DNA of 64,000 nucleotides. It comes from Phymatolithon calcareum. Its lineage: Eukaryota; Rhodophyta; Florideophyceae; Hapalidiales. Position numbers and translations under genes: made by a program. Of this stretch, positions 10,501 through 21,575 are shown in pieces. The notes below the pieces were generated by a model. It made no database searches, was not told the DNA's origin, and worked only from the letters and a program-made list of their open reading frames with translations. Positions within the stretch are counted from its first letter, which is position 1. Every line of letters starts with the position of its first letter. Location: contig OZ345365.1 in assembly GCA_977006965.1 (NCBI GenBank), positions 2,418,001 through 2,482,000 of the forward strand. Reading direction: 5' to 3'.

Positions 10501-11375
10501 AGGCAGGCCTAAGGGTACTGTCGAACGTCCTGACGTCACTTGCTGTCTAAACGGTTTATGGCAGGCTGAACAATCTCTGCAGTGGCTCTCAAAAAGCTCT
10601 TAACCTTGAGGAAAGGTTGTCCGTGCATGAGGACGTACGCGGCTTTCGATTCGGGGATGGAAGCGAGGGATAGCAGATTATTTCGAAACCATTCTGCATG
10701 AGATTAGGCATTTTCCGTGTAATATTTTTGGGCGCATAGTCGCGCGTCTCGCTTGCATTTCCACGTGGTCCTCTCTCTCATTGCTTGAAGATTTTGAAAG
10801 CATCAGCTGTAGCTGTCGCATTGGTTGAGAATACTGATTTGGAAATCGCAGTGCCTGTGTACATCGCACTTGCAATCGTTCCAAACCAACGCCTGATCTA
10901 GTCAGAGAGCTGGAAGGGGGAGAACATTCCACCAAAGTGGCATGCCAGGGTTTACAATCCTTGCATTCCTGAAAAGTATCCGGTGAGTTCACGCCATTAG
11001 CTCCGTTGAATCATTATTGGCGAGATGCACAGCGTTTTTTAAAACGCTGTGCATCTCGCAAAAAGTGGGGGTATTTTGAAAGTCGTGCAACCTGCCTGGT
11101 TGCATGCACAGGGCCCCAGCTTTGCTGCGCTGTAGCCCCATGCAGTTCCTTCTTGTTCACGAGAAATCGGTTCTTTCGATCATCCGTCAGCGCTTAGATG
11201 AATCAAGGCCGCAGGAACTACATGATCCACGCAACTAGAGTGGCTGGAAGTGGGCACTTACGCAGTTTGAGTAGTTTAGGGCGTTAGTAATTTACAGCTA
11301 ACAACCTTTACAACACTGTACAGGATACTGCAACTTTTCAGGACTCATGGGCCTTACGATCAAGCTCTTGCAATT
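10501..11375. other. Downstream flank of Sel1-A, no gene seen
   Basis: No convincing coding region. It is nearly identical to 45285-46159 in block II, much closer than the DNA to its left, and includes a strong palindrome at 11020-11059. Confidence 0.5.
11020..11059. repeat. Perfect 19-bp palindrome with 2-base loop
   Basis: Arms 11020-11038 and 11041-11059 are fully complementary with loop TT. An identical structure is at 45804-45843 in block II. It could be a hairpin from a replication snap-back event, or a structured RNA 3' of gene A. Confidence 0.9.
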
Positions 11376-14300
11376 CTACACTGAGAAGTATGCCTGCTTT
11401 ATCAGCTGCATAGCCCGAGTTGGGTCCGCCGGCGCATGCTCTCCACCGTTTCGCACAAGAAGCGCAAGGCTCACCATTGCATTGGCATCTGCGGATTCAT
11501 CAATGGCACGAGAATACAGTTCTGCAGCACGAATCATATCTGCTTGCACTCCTTCTCCGCCTTGCTCGAGCATGCTTGCAAGCTTCAAAATAGCAGCTAC
11601 GTCTCCCCTCTCCTCGACGGCACGTGAATAGATGTGCACGGCACGGGGCAGATCCACCGGAACTCCGTCTGTGCCATATTGGAGCAAACTCCCCAATCGG
11701 ATCATTGCATCAACATCATCTTCGTCTTCCACGGCCCGATTATAGAGCTCCACCGCGCGAGCGGGATCTGCCGGTATTCCTTCAGCTCCTTTTTCCAACA
11801 TAGCTGCGAAGTTGAACATCGCCGTCACGTGTGCGTCCTCATCAATTGCACGTGTATATAACTCAGTAGCACGAAAGGGATCCGGCGCAACACCCTCTGC
11901 GCCATATTGAAGCAATAGCCCCAAGTTGTTCATAGCAGAAGAGTTTTCGCCTTCCTCGATGGCTCGATGATATAGCTCCACTGCTCGAGGCGGGTCTGCC
12001 GGTATTCCTTCAGATCCCTTTTCAAGCATATATGCCAGGTTGATCATTGCGGCCACGTTCGCCGACTCATCAATTGCACGTGTGTATAGCTCGAGAGCAC
12101 GAACGGGATCTGGCGCAACACCCTCCGCGCCATCCTCAAGCAAGAGTCCCAAGAAGTTCATAGCAGAAGAGTTTTCGCCTTCTTCGATGGCTCGATGATA
12201 TAGCTCGACCGCTCGAGTCGGGTCTGCCGGTATTCCTTCAGCTCCCTTTTCAAGCATATATGCCAGGTTGATCATTGCGGCCACGTTCGCCGACTCATCA
12301 ATTGCACGTGTGTATAGCTCAAAAGCACGTATGGGATCTGGCGTAATACCCTCTGCGCCTAACTGAAGCAATAGCCCCAAGTTGTTCATAGCAGAAGAGT
12401 TTTCGCCTTCTTCGATGGCTCGATGATATAGCTCGACCGCTCGAGGCGGGTCTGCCGGTATTCCTTCAGATCCCTTTCTAAGCATATATGCCAGGTTGAT
12501 CATTGCGGCCACGTTCGCCGACTCATTAATTGCACGTGTGTATAGCTCAAAAGCACGAACCGGATCGACCGCAACACCGTCCGCGCCATATTGAAGTAAG
12601 TACCCCAAGCTGCTCATTGCTTCAGCACACTGGCCTTCCTCGATGGCTCTATGATATAGCTCGACCGCTCGAGGCGGGTCTGCCGGTATTCCTTCAGCTC
12701 CGTTTTCAAGCATATATGCCAAATTGATCATTGCGGCCACGTTCGCCGACTCATTAATTGCACGTGTGTATAGCTCAAAAGCACGAATAGGATCTGGCGT
12801 AACACCCTCCGCGCCTAACCGAAGCAAGTTCCCCAAGTAGTTCATAGCAGAATAGTTTTCGCCTTCCTCGATGGCTCGATGATATAGCTTGACCGCACGA
12901 GGCGGGTCTGCCGGTATTCCTTCAGCTCCGTTTTCAAGCATATATGCCAGGCTGTGCATTGCGGCTACGTTCGCCGACTCATCAATTGCACGTGTGTACA
13001 GCTCAAAAGCACGTATGGGATCTGGCGTAATACCCTCTGCGCCTAACTGAAGCAATAGCCCCAAGTTGTTCATAGCAGAATAGTTTTCGCCTTCTTCGAT
13101 GGCTCGATGATATAGCTCGACCGCTCGAGGCGGGTCTGCCGGTACACCCTCAGCTCCATTTTCAAGCATATTTGCCATGTTGGTCATTGCGTCCACGTTC
13201 GCCCACTCATCAATTGCTCGTTCATATAACTTGTAAGCACGAATCGGATCTGGCGGAATACTCTCTGCACCGTGTTGAAGTATGAGCCCCAAGCTGATCA
13301 TTGCTTCAGCATCTTGGCCTTCCTCGATCGCACGATTGTATAGCTCCACCGCAAGAGCTGGGTCTGCCGGTACTCCTTCATCTCCACCAATCAGCAAGTG
13401 TGCCATGGTGTACATAGCATCTGTGTCTGCTCCTTCATCAACTGCCCGTCTGTATAGCTCAAGAGCAGCAGCAGGATCTGCCGAAATATTGTCCGCGCCA
13501 TATTGGAGCAGGAGTCCAAGGTTGAGCATGGCAGGAACATGTCCACCTTCCTTGATAGCACGATTATACAGCGCCACCGCACGAGTCACGTCTGCCGGTA
13601 CTCCTTCAGCACCGTCCTCAATCAACATTGCCAATTTGTTCATAGCGAACACGCTTGCGCCTTCATCAATTGCTCGTGTGTATAGTTCAATAGAACTGAG
13701 CGGATGTGCTGGCACACCCTCTGCACCATCTTGGAGCAAATTACCCAACTTTGTCATGGCAGGTACATGCCCGTAATCGTCGACGGCACGATTGAACAGC
13801 TTCACAGCCCGACGTGGGTCCGCAGGTACTCCTTCTGCTCCACTTATCAGCAAATCAGCCAGCCTTTCCATTGCGCACACGTTTGTGCCCTCATCAATTG
13901 CCCGAATGTATAGTTCAGTAGCACGAACCGGATCCGCCGCAACACCGTCCGCGCCATCTTGGAGTAGCTTCCCCAAGTTGAGCATGGCGTCAATATTCTC
14001 GTCTTCTTCGATGGTACAACTATAGAGCGCCACGGCGCGGCGCGGGTCTGCCGGTACTCCTTCAGCTCCATCCTGAAGCAACATTCCGAGGTTGTTCATC
14101 GCTTCTCCGTGTCCTCCTTCGACGGCCGAAGTATAGAGCGCAACTGCGCGAGGGATATCCACAGGTACGCCCTCCGCACCATGCTGAAACAAGAGCGCCA
14201 ATCTGTTCATGGCCTCCACATCCCGTTGTTCGTCGATTGCGCGAGTGTACAGATCTATGGCACGACGAGGGTCTTCTGGCACGTGATTTTCAACATTTGT

Positions 14301-14393
14301 GTCGCGTTCACGTCCTGGTGATAAGACGGAGAGATTCAAGTCTGCTCGTGTACTGTTTGGATCATTTTGTAGGGCGCTTCCGAGATTGCCCAT
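11376..14393 (-). CDS. Sel1-repeat protein A, intact copy
   Basis: This codes for a protein of about 1005 residues made almost wholly of 36-residue Sel1-like (TPR-related) repeats. I count about 25, each close to AEGVPADPxRAVELYTRAI and then an AMxNLGxLL helix. Such repeats form a right-handed superhelix used as a protein-binding scaffold. The chosen start is the ATG at 14393, giving MGNLGSAL; Gly2 with Ser6 fits the N-myristoylation rule MGxxxS, so membrane attachment is predicted. The upstream MPLFA extension lacks an ATG. Repeats alternate between an LG type and an LA type, so the middle (about 12000-13200) is built of near-identical 72-residue pairs. No signal peptide, transmembrane segment or enzyme domain is seen. 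The stop is TAG. The gene lies head-to-head with gene B, 5.9 kb away. Confidence 0.9.
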   Translation of the reverse strand: MGNLGSALQNDPNSTRADLNLSVLSPGRERDTNVENHVPEDPRRAIDLYTRAIDEQRDVEAMNRLALLFQHGAEGVPVDIPRAVALYTSAVEGGHGEAMNNLGMLLQDGAEGVPADPRRAVALYSCTIEEDENIDAMLNLGKLLQDGADGVAADPVRATELYIRAIDEGTNVCAMERLADLLISGAEGVPADPRRAVKLFNRAVDDYGHVPAMTKLGNLLQDGAEGVPAHPLSSIELYTRAIDEGASVFAMNKLAMLIEDGAEGVPADVTRAVALYNRAIKEGGHVPAMLNLGLLLQYGADNISADPAAALELYRRAVDEGADTDAMYTMAHLLIGGDEGVPADPALAVELYNRAIEEGQDAEAMISLGLILQHGAESIPPDPIRAYKLYERAIDEWANVDAMTNMANMLENGAEGVPADPPRAVELYHRAIEEGENYSAMNNLGLLLQLGAEGITPDPIRAFELYTRAIDESANVAAMHSLAYMLENGAEGIPADPPRAVKLYHRAIEEGENYSAMNYLGNLLRLGAEGVTPDPIRAFELYTRAINESANVAAMINLAYMLENGAEGIPADPPRAVELYHRAIEEGQCAEAMSSLGYLLQYGADGVAVDPVRAFELYTRAINESANVAAMINLAYMLRKGSEGIPADPPRAVELYHRAIEEGENSSAMNNLGLLLQLGAEGITPDPIRAFELYTRAIDESANVAAMINLAYMLEKGAEGIPADPTRAVELYHRAIEEGENSSAMNFLGLLLEDGAEGVAPDPVRALELYTRAIDESANVAAMINLAYMLEKGSEGIPADPPRAVELYHRAIEEGENSSAMNNLGLLLQYGAEGVAPDPFRATELYTRAIDEDAHVTAMFNFAAMLEKGAEGIPADPARAVELYNRAVEDEDDVDAMIRLGSLLQYGTDGVPVDLPRAVHIYSRAVEERGDVAAILKLASMLEQGGEGVQADMIRAAELYSRAIDESADANAMVSLALLVRNGGEHAPADPTRAMQLIKQAYFSV

Positions 14394-15126
14394 AGCAAAT
14401 AGCGGCAAGACGACGCAAGCAATAATGTAGCTCTGCAGGAGGCAGGTGGGACTGGCTCTGGCTACAAATCTAGATTTTTCAGATTAGGTTCAGACGAACA
14501 CGCTACAGTAGTTAAAAGTTTTCCATGACGACAAGTGTTCCAATGAATTCGAGCATGATGACAATACGAATTGATTGTCCCAGAAAAGATCTGAAAACAT
14601 TAATCGGCCTTCAGACGTGCTCCACACGCTGCGAATCGCGACGACGTCCTCCACAGCCATCGCACTTCATGTTGGTGCTCTTTTGCGTTCCATGGCAGCC
14701 CTGAAAATAGCCCTATACACCAATGGTGCATATCCCCCATGGTGCAAAAGGGTATGAGTTTGCATGCAAATCTCAAACACAAAGATTTTGCAGCTGAAGC
14801 GTGCCCAGTCTCAGCACGACACCTGTCCGTCCACCTTCGAGTCACAGGCGCTGGAAACTGCTGCAAGTGCAGATTTGCATCGCAAGATGTGCAAAAAGTG
14901 TTATGACGTAGACAACTGGGCCAATCTCTTCGTGTGAAGGGACAATTGGGGCCATATGAAGGATATCATAACAAGAAGTGCAAGAATCTGGGCCATAACA
15001 CGAGAACCTGTATGATACTGAGCCTGTGGTCCGTTCTCCATCCACTCTTCGCTCTTGAGAGTCGCGTCATAATTCTGATTTTTAGTTGTTTTTATGAGAT
15101 AAATTATGTTTCAAATGTTTCGAATT
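14394..15126. other. Upstream flank of Sel1-A, no gene seen
   Basis: It matches 50897-51625 with scattered substitutions and short indels. Small ORFs on both strands are not kept between blocks. It should hold the promoter of gene A, but I see no confident core element. Confidence 0.4.
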
Positions 15127-16331
15127 ACAGACCCCCTCTAACTGCAACGCTTCGGGACAGGAGTTACGATTGCAGTTGAAGGGGGATTGCAGTCCCGGGC
15201 CTATCACAACATGAATGTTTATCATCATTACAGATCTCTTACAGCAATTTGACATGTCTATTACATCAATCAAAGATTCGTATCATCTACTGTGCCGGAA
15301 TTGTCTTGGACTTCCTGTTCGGACTATACATTGTACTTCGCGTACTCTGCACGAGGGATTGCGTGTCCACTAACGACCCTTATTTGGGTCTGCTTATAGT
15401 TCGGACACAGCCTCTCGGCACTACGTTAGTCGCTCTAGTCTTCCTCCGTAGGATGGAGGGAGGGAGCATGGATTAGTAGGAAGCAAAGCACAAATGCTTT
15501 CCTTCCGGTGCACCAATCCAGGCCTCTGGCCAACTGATTGGACTATCGTGCTTGAAGTTTGCACGACAGTAATCTCCGCGCCATATATCAGTGATCCGAA
15601 CCTGGGGCAGAGACTCCTAAATTTTGCGCTGAGTACGCGTAACTGCTGACCGAGCTTCTTGGTGGCAGTCGTCATGGTGCTCCAGAATCATTCCCGTCAT
15701 ACGGAGTTATTTGAGCAAAATGGTTCGAGTGACGAAGATCATTTGGATTCAGCATCATCATCATGATGTATTGATGTTTACTGCAAAAATGAACGACAAA
15801 GAAGGGTTTTAATTTTTGGTGATTGCAGTTTGCGGTCTTGCACATGCCCTTAGAATTTAGATATTTTTAGGTCGATTTTTGGTCCTGAAAGTAATCCGGC
15901 TGCTTTTTTATTGCAATTTTTAAAGCCCCGCAGTCATACGAATATACGGGCAGGGCTTCCTCAGGTGCTGCCCTCGCTACGGCGGCTCTACTCTTATGTC
16001 TGGCATTCTATCTGGGACCCTAGCATGTGTTCGGTTGTTTTGATTGCTCTTCGTAACAGTTTCGAGGCGCCGCTTCTTCTTTCAGTACAGGTCTTCTTCA
16101 TGCTGCATACTCTCGATGATGCTTTTGCTGAAGCGCAAAAGGTCATCTAATGCCTTCTCAGTTGCCGCTCTGTCGTCTTCCTTGAGTTCATAGACCGACA
16201 AGTTGCGATCCAGGGTCTCCATGTGCTGTCTGACTTTGTTTCCGAATCTATCTGCCATCAGTGTGGTAAGTAATCCGGTTGCTGTTCTGCAGGGATTGTA
16301 GTTAATGGGATTGCAGTTAGAGGGGTTACTG
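15127..16331. mobile_element. Possible old non-autonomous TIR element
   Basis: The ends are imperfect inverted repeats: about 15127-15150 (acagaccccctctaactgca) mirrors 16308-16331, whose reverse complement contains aacccctctaactgca. Related ends occur at 51626-52445 in block II. Internal copies of the ttgcagtt motif lie near both ends. No target duplication survives and no transposase is seen, so this is tentative. A retrocopy inserted into it in block I only. Confidence 0.35.
15900..16267 (-). pseudogene. Processed retrocopy, 5'-truncated, gene family R
   Basis: This 368-bp insertion is absent from block II near 52385 and is flanked by an 11-bp target duplication aagtaatccgg (15889-15899, 16268-16278). 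Read on the minus strand, it has about 60 codons ending EEDLY and a stop (16267 to 16082), about 180 bases of 3' UTR, and an AATAAA merging into a short A run at the 15900 end. These are hallmarks of LINE-mediated copying of an mRNA. The protein resembles the retrocopy at 31695-32245 (shared TTL, FG, TE-ALD-LL pattern). I do not recognise the family; the parent gene is not in the window. Confidence 0.75.
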
Positions 16332-16922
16332 CACGAGCTTGGCCCACTTCCAGAAATAGTCTCAGTACCTGACAGCAATCTGATCTTAGAATATAACGCG
16401 AAAACCAATTCTCATTTTAGTCTTTTCAAGCTCGTCTTAGGAAATAACGCAAAATCTTAGGTCGTTTTAGTCTTTTCCCCAACTTTTTCAAGTCACAGGA
16501 GAATCAAAATAGCGCAATATATTCACATGGAGGTGCGCAGCGCGTGAGGCACCGGCAATCACTGCGCGGATGTCGTAAAGCTTAAGTTTCAGTTCTTCAA
16601 TTTAGCGATCCTTTACCAAGAAACATTTGAAGTGGAAGAACGAATAGTATATTGCAATTAAACTTGGTGGTCCTTTGAATACAAAGGGACCCTTTAAAAT
16701 TAGGTGCGACCTTCAACAGGTCAAAGCCTAGGAACCTTGACCGTTGAAATGGTGTGAAGCAATAGTATTCATTGCTTTGTACTGCTTGCCAAACTCCATC
16801 GGTGGATGAGTTTGGTGGCTTTTATAGTGTTTTTCGTGTGAAGAATCACCCAAGATTATTGTAGACTACGTGGAAGTTGATTTGAATACGCTACTTAATC
16901 CATTTATACACCACACACCCAA
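16332..16922. other. Non-coding stretch
   Basis: It matches 52446-53035 well. It contains repeated ttagtctttt motifs and an inverted pair near 16669-16693, but no ORF or element that I can name. Confidence 0.4.
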
Positions 16923-18744
16923 CTATCTTCGGATACCATCCGAAAGAGTCAGAAGAAGAGGATTAGAACAATCGCTGCCAGTATCCTGATGACTCACCCC
17001 ACAGCCCCCAAGCGCTCTTGGCTCTCGAGCGGTACTGGTACCGCTATTGACCACAGAGTCAGTTAGTGCGCCGCTCGTGGGCGTATTCTCAGTCCGCTCC
17101 TTAGTCTTACTCCCACTGAAGTTTTCATGTTCAGGCGAGAGTGAAGTTGAGGTCCCATTACCTGATGCTGGTATAGTTCTCAAACGAGCAATTGCATGTC
17201 GAACATATCTTTTCGCCCGTGCCATAAAATGAGCGTGCTCGGCCGTGTCGTCTATGAACAAAAAGTCGTAGACAAGTGGATGAAGCAGAATGACAGCAAA
17301 GTACAAATAATGCATCATGACGTACTGTCCGATGTACCGAGCATCTGTTTGGAGAGCTTAGCATAAATAGATTTTGTTCGATGCCACGGTGTTTGCACTG
17401 AAGGCGAAGTTGGAGCATATTCGGACCGCTTCGTCAGCTTTCTCTTGATATGTTCGAGATGAGGAAGAACAGCGTTCAATGACGGCATTGTAGTTTTCTC
17501 AAGGTCTTTTAGCAACAGCGTAATCGAATGGCAAACATCACGCAGTGCTTGGAGGGCAGGAAAGACATATTGTCCAGCAACTTGAGAACAGAGCATTTCG
17601 GAAATCAAACCCATGGCTGTGGAATTGTGGCATTGTCCTAGCTCAATGACGTCTTTTGAAGCAAACAAAAATCGCTCAACTACCATAAAAGTACTGGAAA
17701 ATCTAGTTTCCACTTCTTGCTCCAGTGTCTTTCCACTCGGAAGCTTTCCATGCAACCTGCTGTGCTTGAATATTTGAACGATCTTCTTCATACGACCCAA
17801 ATTGAAAAAGATCAGTCTCAAGTCCTCGTCTGAGGACAAGGATGGTTGCGAAATGGCAGATTTCTGCACAGTGCTGAGCTGGTGCGCAATACATCCAATC
17901 CAGTTTTGGTCTATGGGGGCAACTTTTCCGAGACTATTGGGCATTACCGCCTCGCAATCCGTAACTAACGTAAATGAATTCAACAACCCGTCAAAGGACA
18001 CACCTAAACGGGCAATGAGTCCTTCTGAAAGAGTTTCTCGCAGGTCGCTTGAATAGTTCGTATCTCCTTCCTGTTGAACAATCATGATTAGCTGGTTCGT
18101 CAGCTTTATGGACAATTTCCTTCTCACAGAATGCAATTGAGTGGTAGCTAAATGTAGCTTCAAGTGAAAGTACTTTTTCCGGTTAGTTTCTGCGTCAGTC
18201 CATCGCAGGAAACGTCGCCGCCAATGACCATTCCGGCTTTGATTATGGATTCGGCTTCCTTTTTACGTCTTTCACATGCTATTGGTATCATACTGTCTCT
18301 TCCAGCGCCGGCGGAGGGCATCATGTCCGAGATATCAGCAGTTTCGTCGCCTGGCATTCGCTGACCTGCGCAAAAGACAGCAGCTGCAAAATTTGCGACT
18401 CCTGTTTTGTAGTTTGTCCAACTGATAGGCTGTAAGTTCCGGAGTACGGACGTTGTCGCAGCTGTAGACAGAAGGACTTGGATTCCATGTCCAGCTTCTG
18501 TGGCAATTTCGCTTCCTCCTCGACAATAGTCGCTTTGCCTTCCGGATTGTGTTTCGATATTTGCTTTTGGTGTACACTTGTACCGCCAGTTTTTGTGCAC
18601 TACTTGCGTAAAGCACTGTTCACGGGACATAAGACGTTGGCTTAATATGGGCACACGAGCGACCCGGCATGGAAAAGGTGTTATTGGGCACCAGAATGAG
18701 CCAGCCATCATACTTTCCGGAACGAGTTCTTCGTTCAGGGCCAC
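16923..18744 (-). pseudogene. hAT-like transposase, broken (block I)
   Basis: Three minus-strand segments (18744-18160, 18163-17315, 17318-16923) read as one degenerate hAT transposase. Motifs in order: a basic and histidine pair HQKQISKH in another frame near 18540, possibly the end of a BED zinc finger; VSCDGLTQKLTG; WIGCIAHQLS, like the hAT RCxAHxLN motif; VETRFSSTFMVVERFL, like the RWNST-LER motif; and LYFAVILLHPLVYDF near the hAT ALLDPR region. Frame changes near 18160 and 17316 break it. Block II has its own, partly different breaks, so the gene decayed before and after duplication. Family call is by motif order. Confidence 0.6.
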
Positions 18745-19392
18745 GCGTTACAACTTCACTACGTGGCTTCAGCTTGTAATCGTATGAACTTCCCTGCAGA
18801 ATGACAGCGACTATATTTGCGGCAATAGTTTTCGACAATAGTCTTTCCTGAGGCGAAACGGCTTCTTGCAGTTCAGTTGCCGCCGTCTCTTGTTTGTACG
18901 AGCGGCCAGTACCGCCACGATCTGAAATTCGGAGTATAAGCTAACATAGTAGCATTTTGCCTTTGTACAGTTTGATCATAGGACCGATCCCTAGTCCAGT
19001 GCTAATATTATTGATCCGAAAACAGGTTTCATTTTCACTCATGAGAAATGGATCCAAATTAATATTTTAGTCTTCTTTCTTCAAAGCGATCCGGTTTACT
19101 GTTTAAAAGAATTTTAATTTTCCCGTTCTGCGAGTACCTAATTTCATTTTCTCTCGTTGCGATTCCGCTTCCATTTTAAAACAAAAAAGCAAAAATGAAT
19201 CCAATCGGCGTCTGTTTTCGTAAATTTCTGAAAAATTCCGTCCTGATTTCCAAAATTCTTAGTAAAACTGCGGATTATGCGGTGCGATCCGACCCCTAGT
19301 GTAGTCCTTAACTTTTAAAAAATATGTTTTCGAAATTTTTCATTTTTGTACTAAACGTTACTCTGTATGATGCAGCTGTATGATACGATAAA
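18745..19392. other. Non-coding, AT-rich stretch
   Basis: No supported gene. The part nearest the hAT-like pseudogene may be its degraded 5' end; a longer minus frame exists in block II at 54750-55157. The rest is AT-rich and matches 55200-55660, apart from a palindrome gained in block II at 55560-55606. Confidence 0.4.
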
Positions 19393-20012
19393 GAGGAAAT
19401 TCGCTACATGGACCGAAAAACGTGGCAAAATTCGCTAAATCGGCACCCCTTGCAAAAACACTACTAATCGTTATGATACACAGAGCACTCTATAAAATAA
19501 ACTTATCAAAAAAAGTAAATTTTTTCCTGCGCTATTGTCAATGCTTTACATCCTCGTGGAAAGTAGCACCTCCGTCATCGCAAGTGGTGAGGTCAATTAT
19601 CATGGACAGAGCCACGTTGTGGATGTGTTTTACCTTCGCCTGAACAATATTGTGGATGTTCGGCTTGGCGCATGTCTGCGAGAAGTGACTGGCGTCAAAG
19701 TTTGCTCCAGGGTTGTCTCCTACCTTTAGCACGAGCTCCTTTCTCTCCAGGACTTCAGGCGATTTGGGCGAAAGCGTTGTGAGTTCGCTGAGCAGTCGAA
19801 TGCGATGAGGTGTAGAGTACTTTGCGTAGCGGTGAGTAGTGTAATGATAAGCGTCTGTCTTGGTTTACTGTCCTCATTATTGCTCATGTGCTGGAGTCGT
19901 AGGTTTATATCCAGGGTTAACTAGCTCATATCATAACGAGTAGTAGTTTTTGGAAGGGGTGCCGATTTAGCGAATTTTGCCACCTTTTTCGGTCCATGGA
20001 GCGAATTTCCTC
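19393..20012. mobile_element. MITE-like element with about 85-bp terminal inverted repeats
   Basis: The left arm, about 19393-19478, and right arm, about 19928-20012, are inverted copies starting gaggaaattcgct with few mismatches. No transposase lies inside. The core (about 19530-19760) is similar to 34670-34900 and 61620-61850. Block II has the element at 55661-56281, so it predates the duplication. No clear target duplication remains. It lies just upstream of gene B and may have shaped its promoter. Confidence 0.75.
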
Positions 20013-20129
20013 AAATATAAAATAGCGGGTGCACTACAGATCCACAGTCATCTTCGTCGCATTGACTGGAACACTTGTCAGCACGGGAACTATGATAGTG
20101 TTTTGTCCAATGGAATCAGATGTATTATA

Positions 20130-20197
20130 ATAGTCTCCTTCATGATTCGCTGCCAGATTAGAATACAAATCTGGAATCGAATCTTGAAGGAGACTAT
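20130..20197 (+). promoter_or_regulatory. 30-bp stem-loop upstream of Sel1-B
   Basis: Arms 20130-20159 and 20168-20197 pair around an 8-base loop about 70 bases before the start of gene B. The stem has a few mismatches here. In block II, where gene B is intact (56399-56428 with 56437-56466), only one mismatch is seen. A regulatory role in the leader is inferred. Confidence 0.6.
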
Positions 20198-20893
20198 CAT
20201 ATTAAACAGACAGACAACGTCATCGTCTTCCTTGTGAACACGCCCCCTGTCTTTTGCTTCTAAGCGCTATGAGCAATTCCAGGAGTGCTTTGCTCAAAGG
20301 AGGAGACGGGCATCCAGCAGACTCGAACGACCGTGAAGTCAAGAAAGGAGACATCAGTAATGGCGATAAATGCGTTCCTGAAGACCCGCGTTGTGCCCTG
20401 AATATGTACACTCGGGCTATCGATGACCATGGAGATGTTGGTTCCATGAATAGTTTGGGAATGTTGCTTGAGGATGGCGTAGAGGGCATACCAAAAGACC
20501 CTCGTCGGGCGATGGATCTATACTCTCGCGCTATCGAGGAAGGGGGACATACTGATGCGATGAACAACCTCGGATGGCTACTACAATATGGAGCAGATGG
20601 TATACAAGCAGACGTGCCTCGCGGAGCGCATCTCTTCATGCGAGCTATTGAAGAAGGGGGGCACGTATTCGCGATGGACAACCTTGCATGCTTGCTTAGA
20701 GTCGGCGGAGAAGGCGTTCCAGCAGATCCGCCTCGCGCTGTCGAGCTGTTCTCTAGGGCAATAAGGGATGGGCGGTCTGTTCTTTCAATGCGCAAACTCG
20801 GAGTTATGCTCGAGTGGGGCGCAGAAGGCGTACCAGCTGACCCTCTTCGTGCTGTTCAGCTCTATACTCGCGCTATCGAGGAAGGTGAGCTTG

Positions 20894-21575
20894 GATATTT
20901 GATGATTTTATTTTTGAGAGCTCCCAAAGCCTCACCTTGGAGTAACGGGGCAGCTCTTGCATAATCTCTACGCTATAGTCATCTGGCTGCTCAAAACGTT
21001 CTTGATTCGTAATTCTCTCCCAACAAGAGCTCCGGTAAGTCTCTTGCACTCAAACTCAATTTCTGTACTCATCTTCGATGACGCTAGAGTACGTTGTAAG
21101 GCGACTAGTTCGACCACCGCGGTAATCCCACAGTACGCACCCAACACTGATTTCCTCCAAAGGGGTGCTCGGTTGAATGTCAACCTTAGGCACCTTAACC
21201 GTGTTGTTCTTTCTCCTATGTAAAGGATCCCTGGTAGCTTGCCTTCAATAGGAATCTTCATTGACCTGCCTTCTTCTTCCTTTTCCCATACCTTAATTGT
21301 TTCTTCTCTCCTCGTCTTCTTCGTGACAGATCCCTCCTGGGATTTCTGAAGGGCTTGTCGCAAGTCTTCATACATCTTGAGATATTCAATATCCTTCATT
21401 GCTTCCTTTACGTCCTCATCTCTTCCAACGTACTCTTCTGTTTCTTCAAGGCGCAATTTGTGCCTTACCAGGCTTAATGCAAACCTTTCTGCTTGATGAC
21501 GTCTCCTCATCTTTGGTGGTCCCAGTCGGCACAGAACTCGCATTCGGTCCCGGCGGTGTTCGGCATACTTTCCGA
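20894..21575 (-). mobile_element. LINE fragment, 5'-truncated, minus strand
   Basis: This 682-bp insertion in gene B is flanked by a 13-bp target duplication gaaggtgagcttg (20881-20893, 21576-21588). Its minus frame (21543-20968) encodes the C-terminal 190 residues of the LINE protein seen at 47195-49356 and is almost identical to it, so the two share a recent source. The 3' end (20894 side) has a short AT-rich tail and no poly(A). Confidence 0.95.

Noticed and set aside
11900-13200. CRISPR-like or satellite array
   Set aside because: The regular repeats are coding Sel1 repeats in one open frame.
13282-13776. Long plus-strand ORFs antisense to Sel1-A (also 49785-50279), and antisense ORFs in Sel1-B
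   Set aside because: They arise from the repetitive codons of the real gene in another frame and recur with its 108-bp period.
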